Source: Leptospira broomii serovar Hurstbridge str. 5399
GTDB lineage: Bacteria; Spirochaetota; Leptospiria; Leptospirales; Leptospiraceae
Assembly (NCBI RefSeq): GCF_000243715.2
Contig: NZ_AHMO02000008.1
Span: 1,227,001 to 1,291,000, forward strand
DNA: 64,000 nucleotides
Direction of reading: 5' to 3'
Below are positions 8,276-16,860 of the stretch, piece after piece. Position 1 is the stretch's first letter; each line of letters opens with the position of its first letter. A program made the position numbers and the translations under genes. Below the pieces are notes generated by a model that worked only from the letters and a program-made list of their open reading frames with translations, made no database searches and had not been told where the DNA came from.

Positions 8276-10168
8276 TTAAACTTTCGTAAGCGCATCTATC
8301 TCTTTTTTGAAGCTATCTAAAATTTCGTTTCGTTTCATTTTAAGAGTCCTTGTCATCTCTTTATCCGGATCGAAAGGTCGTGGCACGATATAAAAAGCGT
8401 TTTGCGGAACAACTTCAAACGATTTAAACCCATTTTTCCGGGAAATTCGAGTCGAAACTTCCAATTTGAAAATTTCCCTAACTTTCGGATGATCATTCCA
8501 AGTAATCGGGTCTTCGGGTAGGTCGGGAAATTCCGCTCGTAGTTTTTCGAAATCCGGAACGATTAATGCCACGAGATGCTTAGCTTCGTGTCCCGTTACC
8601 ATAACTTGGTTAATATAGGGCGAATTCAGTAATTGATCCTCTACGGGAACCGGCTCCACGTTCTCCCCGCCTGCCAAGACGATAGTATCCTTGGCTCGAC
8701 CCGTAAAAACCAATTCATTCCTGTAATTGAACCGCATAATGTCTCCGGTATCGAAGAAGCCATTCTTATCGAAGACAACAGCATTGAGTTCGGGGCGTTT
8801 ATAATAGCCTATAAGAACCTGTTTAGATTTTATCCAAAGGCTTCCTTTTTTTCCTTGAGCCACCGGATTTCCTGCTTCGTCCTTAATGATGCACTCGTAT
8901 CCAGCTATAGGAGTACCGACTGTACCCGGCGAAGGTCGGTTAGCCTTTCGGATAGAAAGCACTGCGGACGTCTCCGTCATACCGTATCCTTCTAGAACGA
9001 TCAAACCGATTCCTGAAAGGAACTTATCCACTACGGAAGGTAACGCACTACCGGCAGAAACGGATACCCGTAACCTGCCGCCAAGAGCCTGATGAACTCC
9101 TCTAAAAATCAGAATCGCGCCGAGCTTAAGCGGTAATAAAGAAACCAGACCGAAGAAAGCTCCTAATTTCTGCATCAATCGCACCATCGAATTGGGTTTC
9201 ATGATTCTGAAATCATAACCGAATAGAATAGATTTTTTTTCAGCCCAGCTCATACCGACTTTCAGAAAGAAATCGAATAGCGCCCTTTTGAAAGAAGATT
9301 CTCTAGCTACCTTATTCATGATTCCATTATATAGAGATTCCCAAATTCTCGGAACGGAAGGAAACAAGGTAGGCTTGAATTCTTTTAAATCTTCTTTTAA
9401 ATTATTAATGTTAGATACTAGAAATGCTGCGCCAAGTTCTATAATGCAGTATTCAATCGCTCTCTCAAACGCATGCCAGGGAGGCAAAAGACTGATTCCC
9501 GAGTCGGAAGACGTAAGCCCTACGAATCCGATCACCTTTTCGACTGCGGAAATCCATCCGGTCTGAGTTAACATAACTCCTTTAGGAGCTCCTGTCGTTC
9601 CAGAGGTATAGATTAGAGTAGCCAATTCGTCGGGGCTTTTCTCCTTTAATCTTTTCTTAATACAATGCGGATTTTGAGATAGATAGATTTTTCCTTTTTC
9701 GATCAATTCGCCGACGCTTTCATTTCCGGTTTTCAACTCTCCTATATCATCTTCCAACACATATATCTTTTTCAAGGAAGGAAGCTTAGAAGCCAGATTA
9801 AGGATGCGTTGTTTATCCTTCTCTTTTTGAACCAAAGCGTATTTACTTTCGGAATGGTTTACGATATAAAGAATATCCTCGTCGACAACGTCGGTTCCCC
9901 TAGGAACCGAGACTGCGCCGGCGCTAATAATGGCGATATCTCCTAAAATCCAATTACTGCTAGCGTCACAGAGATAGAGTATTTTATCGTCTTTTACGAC
10001 TTCGGCTTGAATCAATCCTCCTATGAGATGATCCGTCAGCGTCTTTAGTTGCGAGAAAGTTCGTCCCTGGATACCGGCTTTCGTTCTTTTAGAAAAGCTT
10101 TCTTTTAGCGGAAATAACGACGCGGTCTTTTCCAGCATGTCGTAAAAATACTTTCGATTGTCTTCCAA
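8276..10168 (-). CDS. Long-chain acyl-CoA synthetase (AMP-dependent ligase)
   Basis: A 630-residue ANL-superfamily enzyme. The P-loop is [17 protein letters not shown], followed by GYGMTETS and FDTGDIM, with the C-terminal lysine region near the end. The long form with a mid-protein insert matches FAA1/FadD15-type fatty-acyl-CoA ligases. It activates a carboxylic acid to its CoA ester with ATP. Translation probably starts at TTG 10166-10168 just after GAGGGG; the next in-frame ATG is ten codons later and has no ribosome-binding site. It is the first gene of the acyl-CoA operon. A paralogue lies at 51191-53248. Confidence 0.92.
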   Translation of the reverse strand: MEDNRKYFYDMLEKTASLFPLKESFSKRTKAGIQGRTFSQLKTLTDHLIGGLIQAEVVKDDKILYLCDASSNWILGDIAIISAGAVSVPRGTDVVDEDILYIVNHSESKYALVQKEKDKQRILNLASKLPSLKKIYVLEDDIGELKTGNESVGELIEKGKIYLSQNPHCIKKRLKEKSPDELATLIYTSGTTGAPKGVMLTQTGWISAVEKVIGFVGLTSSDSGISLLPPWHAFERAIEYCIIELGAAFLVSNINNLKEDLKEFKPTLFPSVPRIWESLYNGIMNKVARESSFKRALFDFFLKVGMSWAEKKSILFGYDFRIMKPNSMVRLMQKLGAFFGLVSLLPLKLGAILIFRGVHQALGGRLRVSVSAGSALPSVVDKFLSGIGLIVLEGYGMTETSAVLSIRKANRPSPGTVGTPIAGYECIIKDEAGNPVAQGKKGSLWIKSKQVLIGYYKRPELNAVVFDKNGFFDTGDIMRFNYRNELVFTGRAKDTIVLAGGENVEPVPVEDQLLNSPYINQVMVTGHEAKHLVALIVPDFEKLRAEFPDLPEDPITWNDHPKVREIFKLEVSTRISRKNGFKSFEVVPQNAFYIVPRPFDPDKEMTRTLKMKRNEILDSFKKEIDALTKV

Positions 10169-10335
10169 ATTCCCCTCGAAACGGTTCGTGGCCGAGTACA
10201 GCGACCGTTTAGGACGGAAACTCTACTTTTGACAACGCTTGATTCAATCCATTTTTCGTGGAATTAAAAAATCCGAATCATTTGTAAACAAACGTTCAAC
10301 GAACAGCGATCAGATATAGGAAGAAATAAAAGTTG

Positions 10336-10518
10336 TTATGATACTTCCTTTGAAGTCTCATATTTCTTAAGACAAATAGGGCATAAACAATTAGTATATA
10401 AGTCGCGTAAGTCCTTCAAGGCTTGAGGACTGAGGAGCATCGTTTCGCACCAGCAACCTTCGCTATCGGCCCGACAATCGAAGGAGCCGGAACATTTTGC
10501 GCATCTTTTACTAGTCAT
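10336..10518 (-). CDS. Cysteine-rich CWC-family protein, 60 aa
   Basis: A 60-residue protein with seven cysteines: CxxC, CRADSEGCWC and CLCPxC. The CWCxT motif and length match the cysteine-rich CWC family, thought to bind zinc. No function is established for the family that I know of. The gene starts four bases after the ligA stop, so it is cotranscribed with ligA and the M23 peptidase gene. Confidence 0.8.
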   Translation of the reverse strand: MTSKRCAKCSGSFDCRADSEGCWCETMLLSPQALKDLRDLYTNCLCPICLKKYETSKEVS

Positions 10519-10522
10519 TTTT

Positions 10523-12622
10523 TTAAGAAAATACGATATCGTTTTGGCGTAATAAATCCAGGAATTCCTCTTCGGATATGACGATGACTCCTAATTCCTT
10601 CGCTTTCTCCAGCTTAGATCCAGCGCCGGGACCGGCTAATAAATGGGTCGTTTTTGAAGACACCGATCCTACCTTTTTACCTCCGTAAAAAACTACTAGA
10701 TCGATTGCCTTTTCTCTAGGTTGGAAGTTTTCGAAAGAACCCGAAACACACCAAGTTTGACCTGCGAACGGTTGCTTATCCGCTTTTGCGATCGGGTCCG
10801 CTTTCATTTTGACCCCGACTTTTTTTAAACGATCAACTAACTTTAAAATTCTCTTATCGGTAAAGCTTTCAACAATCGCTTCGACTGTGGACGGACCGAT
10901 CCCCGGTATTTCCAATAATGATTCCGATTTACTTGAACTATTTGCAGCTTCTATAATAGAGTCCATCGATTCATAGCCGTGTTCTATCAAAAGTTCAGCT
11001 ACCTTAGGACCGATTTCGCGAAGTCCGAGAGACGACAATACGAATCGAAAATCTTTCTTTTTCGAGTCCTCTATTCCGTTAAGAATTAAGTTTACGCTTT
11101 TTTCTCCGTATCCGTCTTCCTCTAAAAGCTTTTCCTTGTAATTGCCGAGTTTATATAGATCCGCAAGATCTTTAATATAGCCTTGGTCATATAAAAACTC
11201 GACCTGCTTTTCACCCAATCCTTCTATATCCATTTGTTTTCGAGAGCAAAAGAAAATGATTCCGTTTTTCACTCTATCCGGGCATTCCACGTTCGGACAA
11301 AATTGATCTACAGAATCTTCCCGCTTCTGCGTTTGCGATCCGCATGAAGGGCAAATATGGGGAATTTTAAAAACTTTTTTGCCTGGTATGACCACTTCCT
11401 CTACCGCCGGGATAATTTCGCCTCGTTTCGAAACTCTAACCGTCGCGCCGATTCCGATTCCGAGTTCGTCGATATAATCCTGATTGTGCAAGGTTGCGAA
11501 CGTCACAGTTGTGCCGGCGAGATTGATAGGTTCGATTTCCGCACGCGGCGTTATTTTTCCGGTTCGACCTACGGCATAATCGATACCTACAATCTTGCTC
11601 TCCTTCATAAGAGAATCGAATTTATAAGCTCTAGCCCAACGTGGAGAATGAGAGGTATAACCTAAGGCCTGCCGTTGCGCTAAATCGTTTAACTTAATAA
11701 CCAAACCGTCGGTAGGAAAACCAAGCTTTTCCTTTTTCTTTCTGAAATCGCGAATCGCTGCAGCGACCTCGGCGCCGGGAATTAATTTCGTATCGGGAGG
11801 AAGCGGGAACTTCAAGTCTTCCGCCTTTTTCATTACCTCAGCGTGAGTTTTAAATTTTAACTTCGTATCCGGAAAAAAAGCGTCGTACGTAAAAATACGT
11901 AGAGGTCGCTTAGCGACTTCCATCGAATTTTTTTGTTTGAGGGAGCCCGAAGCGAGATTTCTAGGGTTAGCGAATTTACCTTCGTACGATTCGTTAAATT
12001 CCTCGAAATCCTTATATGTCATATACACTTCGCCGCGGAGATATACGGATATAGTTTCTTCCAATCTGAGCGGAATACTTCGAATTGTCCTGATATTATC
12101 AGTGACATCGTCTCCGATCCCTCCGGTTCCTCGAGTCACTCCGTTTGCTAACACTCCATTTTCGTAATAGAGCATCAAAGAAGCACCGTCTATTTTCCAT
12201 TCTACGGAATAAAGACCGTTTGGATCCGTTTTTTGAATCCAATCCAAGAGGTCTTCTTCGCTATACGTATTCTCAAGGGAAAGAACCGGTAACTTATGAG
12301 TGAATTTCTGAAAGTCCTTATCTAAATCCGAACCGACCGTTAACGTCGGACTAGCAGGATCCATAAGTTTCGGATACGCGTGCTCGAGGCTCTGTAACCG
12401 TTTAAATTTTTTATCGAATTCAAAATCCGAGATTACCGGTTTATTTTTTACATAGTAAAGATATTGATGATGTCGAATTTCCTTTTCCAAAACGCGCATT
12501 TCTTTTTCGGCGTCTTTCGGCGAAGGAACGACGTCGACAGCCGTCGCCTTCTTTGCAGGAGGTTTCTTGGAGGAATTTTTACTATTAGCTTTTTTTTCCT
12601 CGACGGAAGTTTTTCTAGGCAT
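10523..12622 (-). CDS. ligA: NAD-dependent DNA ligase LigA
   Basis: The 699-residue protein has all LigA parts in order: Ia domain (HHQYLYYVKNKPVISD), adenylation site KIDG with Lys143, OB domain, a four-cysteine zinc finger (CPSCGS then CPNVECP), helix-hairpin-helix repeats (LLEIPGIGPSTVEAI) and a C-terminal BRCT domain (TWCVSGSFENF). It seals nicks in replication and repair. Unlike most LigA proteins it has about 35 extra N-terminal residues rich in Lys and Ser (KKANSKNSSKKPPAKKA), a likely DNA-binding tail. It is preceded by the M23 peptidase gene with a 16-base gap. Confidence 0.97.
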   Translation of the reverse strand: MPRKTSVEEKKANSKNSSKKPPAKKATAVDVVPSPKDAEKEMRVLEKEIRHHQYLYYVKNKPVISDFEFDKKFKRLQSLEHAYPKLMDPASPTLTVGSDLDKDFQKFTHKLPVLSLENTYSEEDLLDWIQKTDPNGLYSVEWKIDGASLMLYYENGVLANGVTRGTGGIGDDVTDNIRTIRSIPLRLEETISVYLRGEVYMTYKDFEEFNESYEGKFANPRNLASGSLKQKNSMEVAKRPLRIFTYDAFFPDTKLKFKTHAEVMKKAEDLKFPLPPDTKLIPGAEVAAAIRDFRKKKEKLGFPTDGLVIKLNDLAQRQALGYTSHSPRWARAYKFDSLMKESKIVGIDYAVGRTGKITPRAEIEPINLAGTTVTFATLHNQDYIDELGIGIGATVRVSKRGEIIPAVEEVVIPGKKVFKIPHICPSCGSQTQKREDSVDQFCPNVECPDRVKNGIIFFCSRKQMDIEGLGEKQVEFLYDQGYIKDLADLYKLGNYKEKLLEEDGYGEKSVNLILNGIEDSKKKDFRFVLSSLGLREIGPKVAELLIEHGYESMDSIIEAANSSSKSESLLEIPGIGPSTVEAIVESFTDKRILKLVDRLKKVGVKMKADPIAKADKQPFAGQTWCVSGSFENFQPREKAIDLVVFYGGKKVGSVSSKTTHLLAGPGAGSKLEKAKELGVIVISEEEFLDLLRQNDIVFS

Positions 12623-12638
12623 ACTAAATTATATTATT

Positions 12639-13616
12639 TTAATATTGTCCGATCCCGACTTTCATATAATCCATCGGATCCGTACGATTTGATTCGCCAA
12701 TCCAAACTTCGTAATGGACGTGAGGTCCGGTGACGTTTCCCGTAGAGCCTACGGTTGCAATCAATTGTCCTTTGTAAACCGTGTCCCCTTCCTTCACTAA
12801 AAGACGAGTACAATGGCCGTACAAGCTATAGTAGCCGTTTGCATGTTGGATTACTATATGATTACCGTAGCCTCTCGGAGAATGAATCGCGCGATACACT
12901 CGCCCATCACCCGTAGAATAGATTGGCGTGTTAGGAACGTTTGCCAAATCGACGCCGTCATGGAATTCCATATATCCGAAAGTAGGAGATCGTCGCATCC
13001 CATAGTACGAAGTAAGATTGTAAGATGTTAGAGGCTCTCCGAACGGGAGCGCGTTCATGATTCCGTAACGGGTATCCAAAAAGTCGTATACCGAATCTAC
13101 CAGCGCTCGATTTTTTTCCATGGACACTCGAACGGTGCGATATCCGTATATTTCCGAGAGGTAGGATCGTCCTAACATCAGGTCTTTATCCGCAGTTTCT
13201 TCCGATTTTAGCTCGGTAAACGCAACCCCATCGATATCGGAGTCGTCCGGTAGCTTGAGTAATTCCTCCGACTGTCCATCGGTCAGGGAATGGATTTCTT
13301 GGAGATTTTCCGTTAATGTTAAAAAATCATCCTGAATATCATCCAGTTTGGCACTATACTCGATGTATTCGTCAAAATACTTTCCGTAAACGGAAGCAAG
13401 CGCATTGATTTGAATACGCGTGTTATTGTATTTTACGATCCCTAAAACAGCTATGCCGACAATTGAAAACAAAAGTCCGACTAAGAAGAAAATGGTAAAT
13501 ATTGATATTTGAAAATGAAAGGACTTATCAAATCCGTGAGGAATCAGAAGAACGGTTAACCTTTGGTGACCTTTCTCCTTAACCTGGTCGATGCGCTTTT
13601 TAATCATCTTTTCCAT
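12639..13616 (-). CDS. M23-family metallopeptidase (LytM-type), membrane anchored
   Basis: The N-terminus is basic, followed by a transmembrane helix at about residues 38-63, a coiled region, and an M23 domain in the last 130 residues. Zinc ligands are visible in FHDGVD and GPHVHYEV (HxH), with YGHC between them. The protein should sit in the inner membrane with its peptidase facing the periplasm, cutting or regulating cuts in peptidoglycan. All metal ligands are kept, so it may be active rather than an EnvC/NlpD-type activator. A perfect hairpin abuts the start codon (see 13617-13649). First gene of the run M23-ligA-CWC. Confidence 0.92.
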   Translation of the reverse strand: MEKMIKKRIDQVKEKGHQRLTVLLIPHGFDKSFHFQISIFTIFFLVGLLFSIVGIAVLGIVKYNNTRIQINALASVYGKYFDEYIEYSAKLDDIQDDFLTLTENLQEIHSLTDGQSEELLKLPDDSDIDGVAFTELKSEETADKDLMLGRSYLSEIYGYRTVRVSMEKNRALVDSVYDFLDTRYGIMNALPFGEPLTSYNLTSYYGMRRSPTFGYMEFHDGVDLANVPNTPIYSTGDGRVYRAIHSPRGYGNHIVIQHANGYYSLYGHCTRLLVKEGDTVYKGQLIATVGSTGNVTGPHVHYEVWIGESNRTDPMDYMKVGIGQY

Positions 13617-13649
13617 GGTCGAAATCCTCTCAAAAGAATGATTTCGACC
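13617..13649 (-). promoter_or_regulatory. Hairpin enclosing the ribosome-binding site of the M23 gene
   Basis: GGTCGAAATC (13617-13626) is perfectly complementary to GATTTCGACC (13640-13649). In the leftward mRNA the 10-bp stem ends directly against the AUG, and the 13-base loop ends in GAGAG, which with the first stem bases makes the likely Shine-Dalgarno GAGAGGA. No T-run follows, so it is not a normal terminator for the P450 gene upstream. Translational control or a protein operator are both possible. Confidence 0.6.
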
Positions 13650-13661
13650 TGGAAGGATCGG

Positions 13662-15023
13662 TCAAGTGGAAACTAGATCTAGGTGAATTCCATATTTAGG
13701 TCTTAATGTGACTAAAGGTTCCAAAACGACAGGTTTTTCAGTTCTCAATTGAAACTTAAATTTTCTGCAAACCAGAGCCAGTACAAACACGGCCTCCGTT
13801 ATCGCAAAAATATTGCCGATGCATACTCTCGGGCCGCCGCCAAAAGGAATATACGCGTTTTTAGGTCTGTCCTTGGACCTTTCTTCATCAAATCGATCCG
13901 GATCGAATTTATCAGGGTCTTCCCAAAAATCCGGATTTCGATGCAAATTAAAAATACAGATGGATACGTTCGTTCCAGGAGGAACATCGTATCCGCCGAG
14001 AGTATCCCACCCCATCGATCTGCGTTCTATCACCCATGCAGGAGGATATAACCTTAGAGTCTCATCCAAGACCTTCCTAGTGTAAGTTAAATTTTGAACA
14101 TCCTCCAATGTCGGATTACGATCCCTTAATACGTTTATCGACTCTTGTCTGATTTTTTCATAAGCATCCGGGTTTTGAGTGAGGAGATAAAAAGCCCAAG
14201 AAAGCGCGTTTGCGGTCGTTTCATGTCCGGCCAAGAGCAAAGTGATCGCTTCGTCTCTCACTTGAGTTTCGCTCATTCTTTCGCCGGTCTCTTCGTCCTT
14301 TACTTCGAGCAGCATCGATATGATATCGTTGGATGGAGTTTTCTTTCTTTCTTCAATCAATTCTTCCACAACCGAATGCATCTCTTGAACCGCTTTTTTC
14401 AATTTTATATTTCCTGGTGTCGGCCAGTTAAACGGTGGCGGAATCAACTTCTTAATTCGCTTCGTGGTTATCTCCAACGCAATTGTCAAAGCTGACTCGA
14501 TCCGATTTGCATAACTTGTAACTTCGGTTTTAAAAAGCGTTCTTCCGACAATCGCGAACGTTAAATGCATCATCTCTTTAGAAACATCTATGGACGACTT
14601 TGGTTTCCAAGTCTCTAGCATCTTGTCCGTCTCGTTTGCCATTACTTCCACAAACTCGGCGATTCTTTGACGATGAAAAGCGGGTTGAATCAACTTTCTT
14701 TGTTTCTTCCAAAACTCTCCCTCGCTATTCAAGAGTCCTCTTCCTAGAATTCTTCCTAATTCTTTATAAAAAACACCCTTATGATAGTTCTGGCTATTTT
14801 CTTGAAGAACCCGCTTAATATCTTCCGGTTGAGTAATAAGATGAATTACGATTTTTCTAATTCCAAATCGGACAGTCTTACCGTACTTCGCATGAAGCAT
14901 TCGGAAAAAGCCAATCGTATCTCTGCTTAAAAACGGTAGATATCTTAAGGCGGGGAATCCAAAGGTTCCTGGCGGAAGATTTGGAACAGGGCGGCTCGGA
15001 TTTGTTTCTTTTAGCGACAACAC
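13662..15023 (-). CDS. Cytochrome P450
   Basis: A 453-residue P450. The I-helix motif is AGHETTANA, the K-helix ExxR lies in ETLRLYPP, and the haem loop is FGGGPRVCIG with Cys401 as ligand. The overall form resembles soluble CYP102/CYP4-like fatty-acid hydroxylases, but no reductase domain is fused. Substrate is unknown; nearby acyl-CoA genes make a lipid plausible. Translation appears to start at GTG (complement of 15021-15023) about ten bases after GGGAG. It ends 45 bases before the M23 start, separated by the hairpin described above. Confidence 0.95.
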   Translation of the reverse strand: MLSLKETNPSRPVPNLPPGTFGFPALRYLPFLSRDTIGFFRMLHAKYGKTVRFGIRKIVIHLITQPEDIKRVLQENSQNYHKGVFYKELGRILGRGLLNSEGEFWKKQRKLIQPAFHRQRIAEFVEVMANETDKMLETWKPKSSIDVSKEMMHLTFAIVGRTLFKTEVTSYANRIESALTIALEITTKRIKKLIPPPFNWPTPGNIKLKKAVQEMHSVVEELIEERKKTPSNDIISMLLEVKDEETGERMSETQVRDEAITLLLAGHETTANALSWAFYLLTQNPDAYEKIRQESINVLRDRNPTLEDVQNLTYTRKVLDETLRLYPPAWVIERRSMGWDTLGGYDVPPGTNVSICIFNLHRNPDFWEDPDKFDPDRFDEERSKDRPKNAYIPFGGGPRVCIGNIFAITEAVFVLALVCRKFKFQLRTEKPVVLEPLVTLRPKYGIHLDLVST

Positions 15024-15166
15024 TGGATCTTACTCCCTATCCTTTTATGAAGGATATTTTTAACTCGGATTTGTCACCCAACCAATCCGCGCTTATGAGT
15101 GTATAGTGTTTGTTACAATATCAAGCGTAGTTTCACCCGAAGAAAAAAAATCGATCGGGATCTAAT

Positions 15167-15547
15167 CTACCTTTGCTCGAAGGAAGTTTCAATAAGCGTT
15201 TCAACATCCATTAAAGGGGAATTTGGTAGCTGTTTATCCTGCAATTCCTCATTGCTAAGATCCGGAGTTTGCATGCTAGTTTCAGCATCTTCATAGGTTC
15301 CTTCAATCTGCTCCTCCACCCAAACCTGCCAATTCGGTTGGGTGGATTCGCCCGGCTGATGAACCATTAAGGAAGAGAAAGCAATTGCTCCGATAGTAAA
15401 TCCGCTTATCGTGATTCCCGCAATCCATCGAATACGCGAAGTTTTGCGTTGCTGAAAAACCAAATTCGAAATCTGGTCGTTCCATGAATGGCTATCTAGA
15501 CGACGAGAAATTTCCTCTTCGAGTTTGTCTTTCTTATTCCCTTTCAT
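15167..15547 (-). CDS. Single-pass membrane protein, probable anti-sigma factor
   Basis: 126 residues: a cytoplasmic N-terminus of about 38 residues, one membrane helix at about 39-62 (IAGITISGFTIGAIAFSS), and a 60-residue acidic periplasmic tail. It follows the ECF sigma gene by 25 bases. Size and topology resemble small anti-sigma factors such as CnrY, but I see no ZAS motif or other diagnostic residues, so the call rests mainly on position and topology. Confidence 0.6.
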   Translation of the reverse strand: MKGNKKDKLEEEISRRLDSHSWNDQISNLVFQQRKTSRIRWIAGITISGFTIGAIAFSSLMVHQPGESTQPNWQVWVEEQIEGTYEDAETSMQTPDLSNEELQDKQLPNSPLMDVETLIETSFEQR

Positions 15548-15572
15548 TTTTGCCTAGTTAACTCCTATTTCC

Positions 15573-16085
15573 TCAGCTTTCCTGGAAAAATAGTTTTTTC
15601 AGCATTTGCTTTCCTCGAAATGAGCGAGACTTTACCGTTCCCTCGGGAATACCGAGCTTTTGAGCGATTTGCTGCTCCTTATATCCTTCCGAAACTAGAG
15701 CCAAGACGGATTTATATTTCCAAGGTAAATTAGAAATCAAATCCTTGAGTTCCAATTCGGCTCCACTTTCATCCATTTCATCTCTTGGATTCAAGATGGA
15801 GTCTTGAACGACTTTTTCCTTGAGCTTCGTAGCGAGATTCGCTTGGCGCATCCGCTTTTGATTCATGCGAAGGGATTCATTTCTTGCTATCGTATAAAGC
15901 CAAGTACTATGAGAAGAATCTCCTCTAAACTTGTTCGCAGCCAAACTCTTATAGGCTCGAATGTACGTTTCCTGCGCTACGTCGTCGATCGAATCGTAAA
16001 ACTCCTCGTACAAGTTTTTTTTAATAGCGGAAAGCACGATGTGCTTCGTTGAATCGATCAAGATGGCAAATTCTTTTTGTTCCAT
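15573..16085 (-). CDS. ECF-type RNA polymerase sigma factor
   Basis: 170 residues with sigma region 2 (IDDVAQETYIRAYKSLA, then STWLYTIARNES) and region 4 (LPWKYKSVLALV, then QQIAQKLGIPEGTVKSR), and no region 1.1 or 3, which defines the ECF group. It should direct RNA polymerase to a small stress regulon. The gene is 12 bases downstream of a CpxP-like periplasmic protein gene and 25 upstream of a membrane protein gene. The probable promoter of the operon has ECF-like boxes, suggesting autoregulation. Confidence 0.93.
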   Translation of the reverse strand: MEQKEFAILIDSTKHIVLSAIKKNLYEEFYDSIDDVAQETYIRAYKSLAANKFRGDSSHSTWLYTIARNESLRMNQKRMRQANLATKLKEKVVQDSILNPRDEMDESGAELELKDLISNLPWKYKSVLALVSEGYKEQQIAQKLGIPEGTVKSRSFRGKQMLKKLFFQES

Positions 16086-16097
16086 TGTCTGTTTTCC

Positions 16098-16682
16098 TCA
16101 GTGAAGGATGCCCGGTAAGGGCAGCACAATTCTTTCGGGAACGAATAAGTTCAAGGGGAACCCGGGAGCTTCCCTATGCTCCTCGGGTAGGGTTACGGAT
16201 TCCTTTTCCTTCCCCCGCTTTCTTTGTTCAAAAGTTAAAACCCTTTCGATTGCGAGCCGATGTGCGATCTGGTTCATCCGAATTTCGGATGTATATTTCC
16301 CGATCGACTGTACAAGAACCCGGATTTTTACCAGATCCGGATTTTCCTCCATAAGCAAGAGTTCCAGTTCGACTTGCTTTGGAGAAAGAAGGCGTAGCCA
16401 TTTTTCATGCTCCTTCTTGTACCTACGGTTTATTCTCGCAATTTGTTCGAGCTGCGGCTCGGTTAAAGTATAACGATTTCTTAAAGATTCTATATCTCCG
16501 AAAACGACACCTGCGGCTCTCTCCGTACGATAAACGGACGATGCGCTCCGATATTGGTTTGCATGGATGACTTTTGCGCGAGGAGGTTCCTCTGCAAAAA
16601 GCGCGGCTGGCGTTATGAAGCTAGCGGTAAGAACGACTCTGACAAATGAATTCGATAGAAACATAAGCCCGATTCTGTCCAT
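16098..16682 (-). CDS. Periplasmic CpxP/CnrX-like (LTxxQ-type) protein
   Basis: An N-terminal signal sequence (hydrophobic to about residue 28, possible cut after ALFA) is followed by a helical domain. The segment YTLTEPQLEQIARINRRY, then LLSPKQVELELLLM, then MNQIAHRLAIERVLTFEQR matches the periplasmic metal-resist/CpxP helical-hairpin pattern with LTxxQ-like and LTFEQR motifs. Such proteins sense or buffer envelope stress or metals; in the cnrYXH system a CnrX sensor works with an ECF sigma factor and its anti-sigma factor. It is the first gene of the operon here. Assignment to CnrX rather than CpxP function is inferred. Confidence 0.7.
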   Translation of the reverse strand: MDRIGLMFLSNSFVRVVLTASFITPAALFAEEPPRAKVIHANQYRSASSVYRTERAAGVVFGDIESLRNRYTLTEPQLEQIARINRRYKKEHEKWLRLLSPKQVELELLLMEENPDLVKIRVLVQSIGKYTSEIRMNQIAHRLAIERVLTFEQRKRGKEKESVTLPEEHREAPGFPLNLFVPERIVLPLPGILH

Positions 16683-16696
16683 AGTCTTCTATTCCT

Positions 16697-16724
16697 GAGA
16701 CCCCATTTTACAAACTCCGTTTCC
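16697..16724 (-). promoter_or_regulatory. ECF-type promoter of the sigma operon
   Basis: On the minus strand GGAAAC (complement of 16719-16724) is followed after exactly 16 bases by GGTCTC (complement of 16697-16702). This fits the general ECF pattern of GGAAC and CGTC/GTC boxes. The start codon at 16682 is about 15 bases from the -10 box, leaving a very short leader. Autoregulation by the encoded sigma factor is inferred. Confidence 0.5.
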
Positions 16725-16731
16725 TCTGATC

Positions 16732-16802
16732 GACCCGAAAATATAGTTTTTTGAAAAAAACGGAGCTAGCTTCCGGATTGGAGAACATAATTCTTTCGGG
16801 TC
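16732..16802. promoter_or_regulatory. Perfect 9-bp inverted repeat in the divergent region
   Basis: GACCCGAAA (16732-16740) is repeated as TTTCGGGTC (16794-16802), 53 bases apart, between the leftward sigma operon and the rightward SanA-like gene. The left copy lies directly upstream of the ECF-type -35 box. Paired sites for a looping regulator are possible. Confidence 0.35.
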
Positions 16803-16860
16803 AGAGCGAGATTTAGGAAAAATCCTTTCCCCTTCTTTTGAAATCTAAATTCTTTTACGC

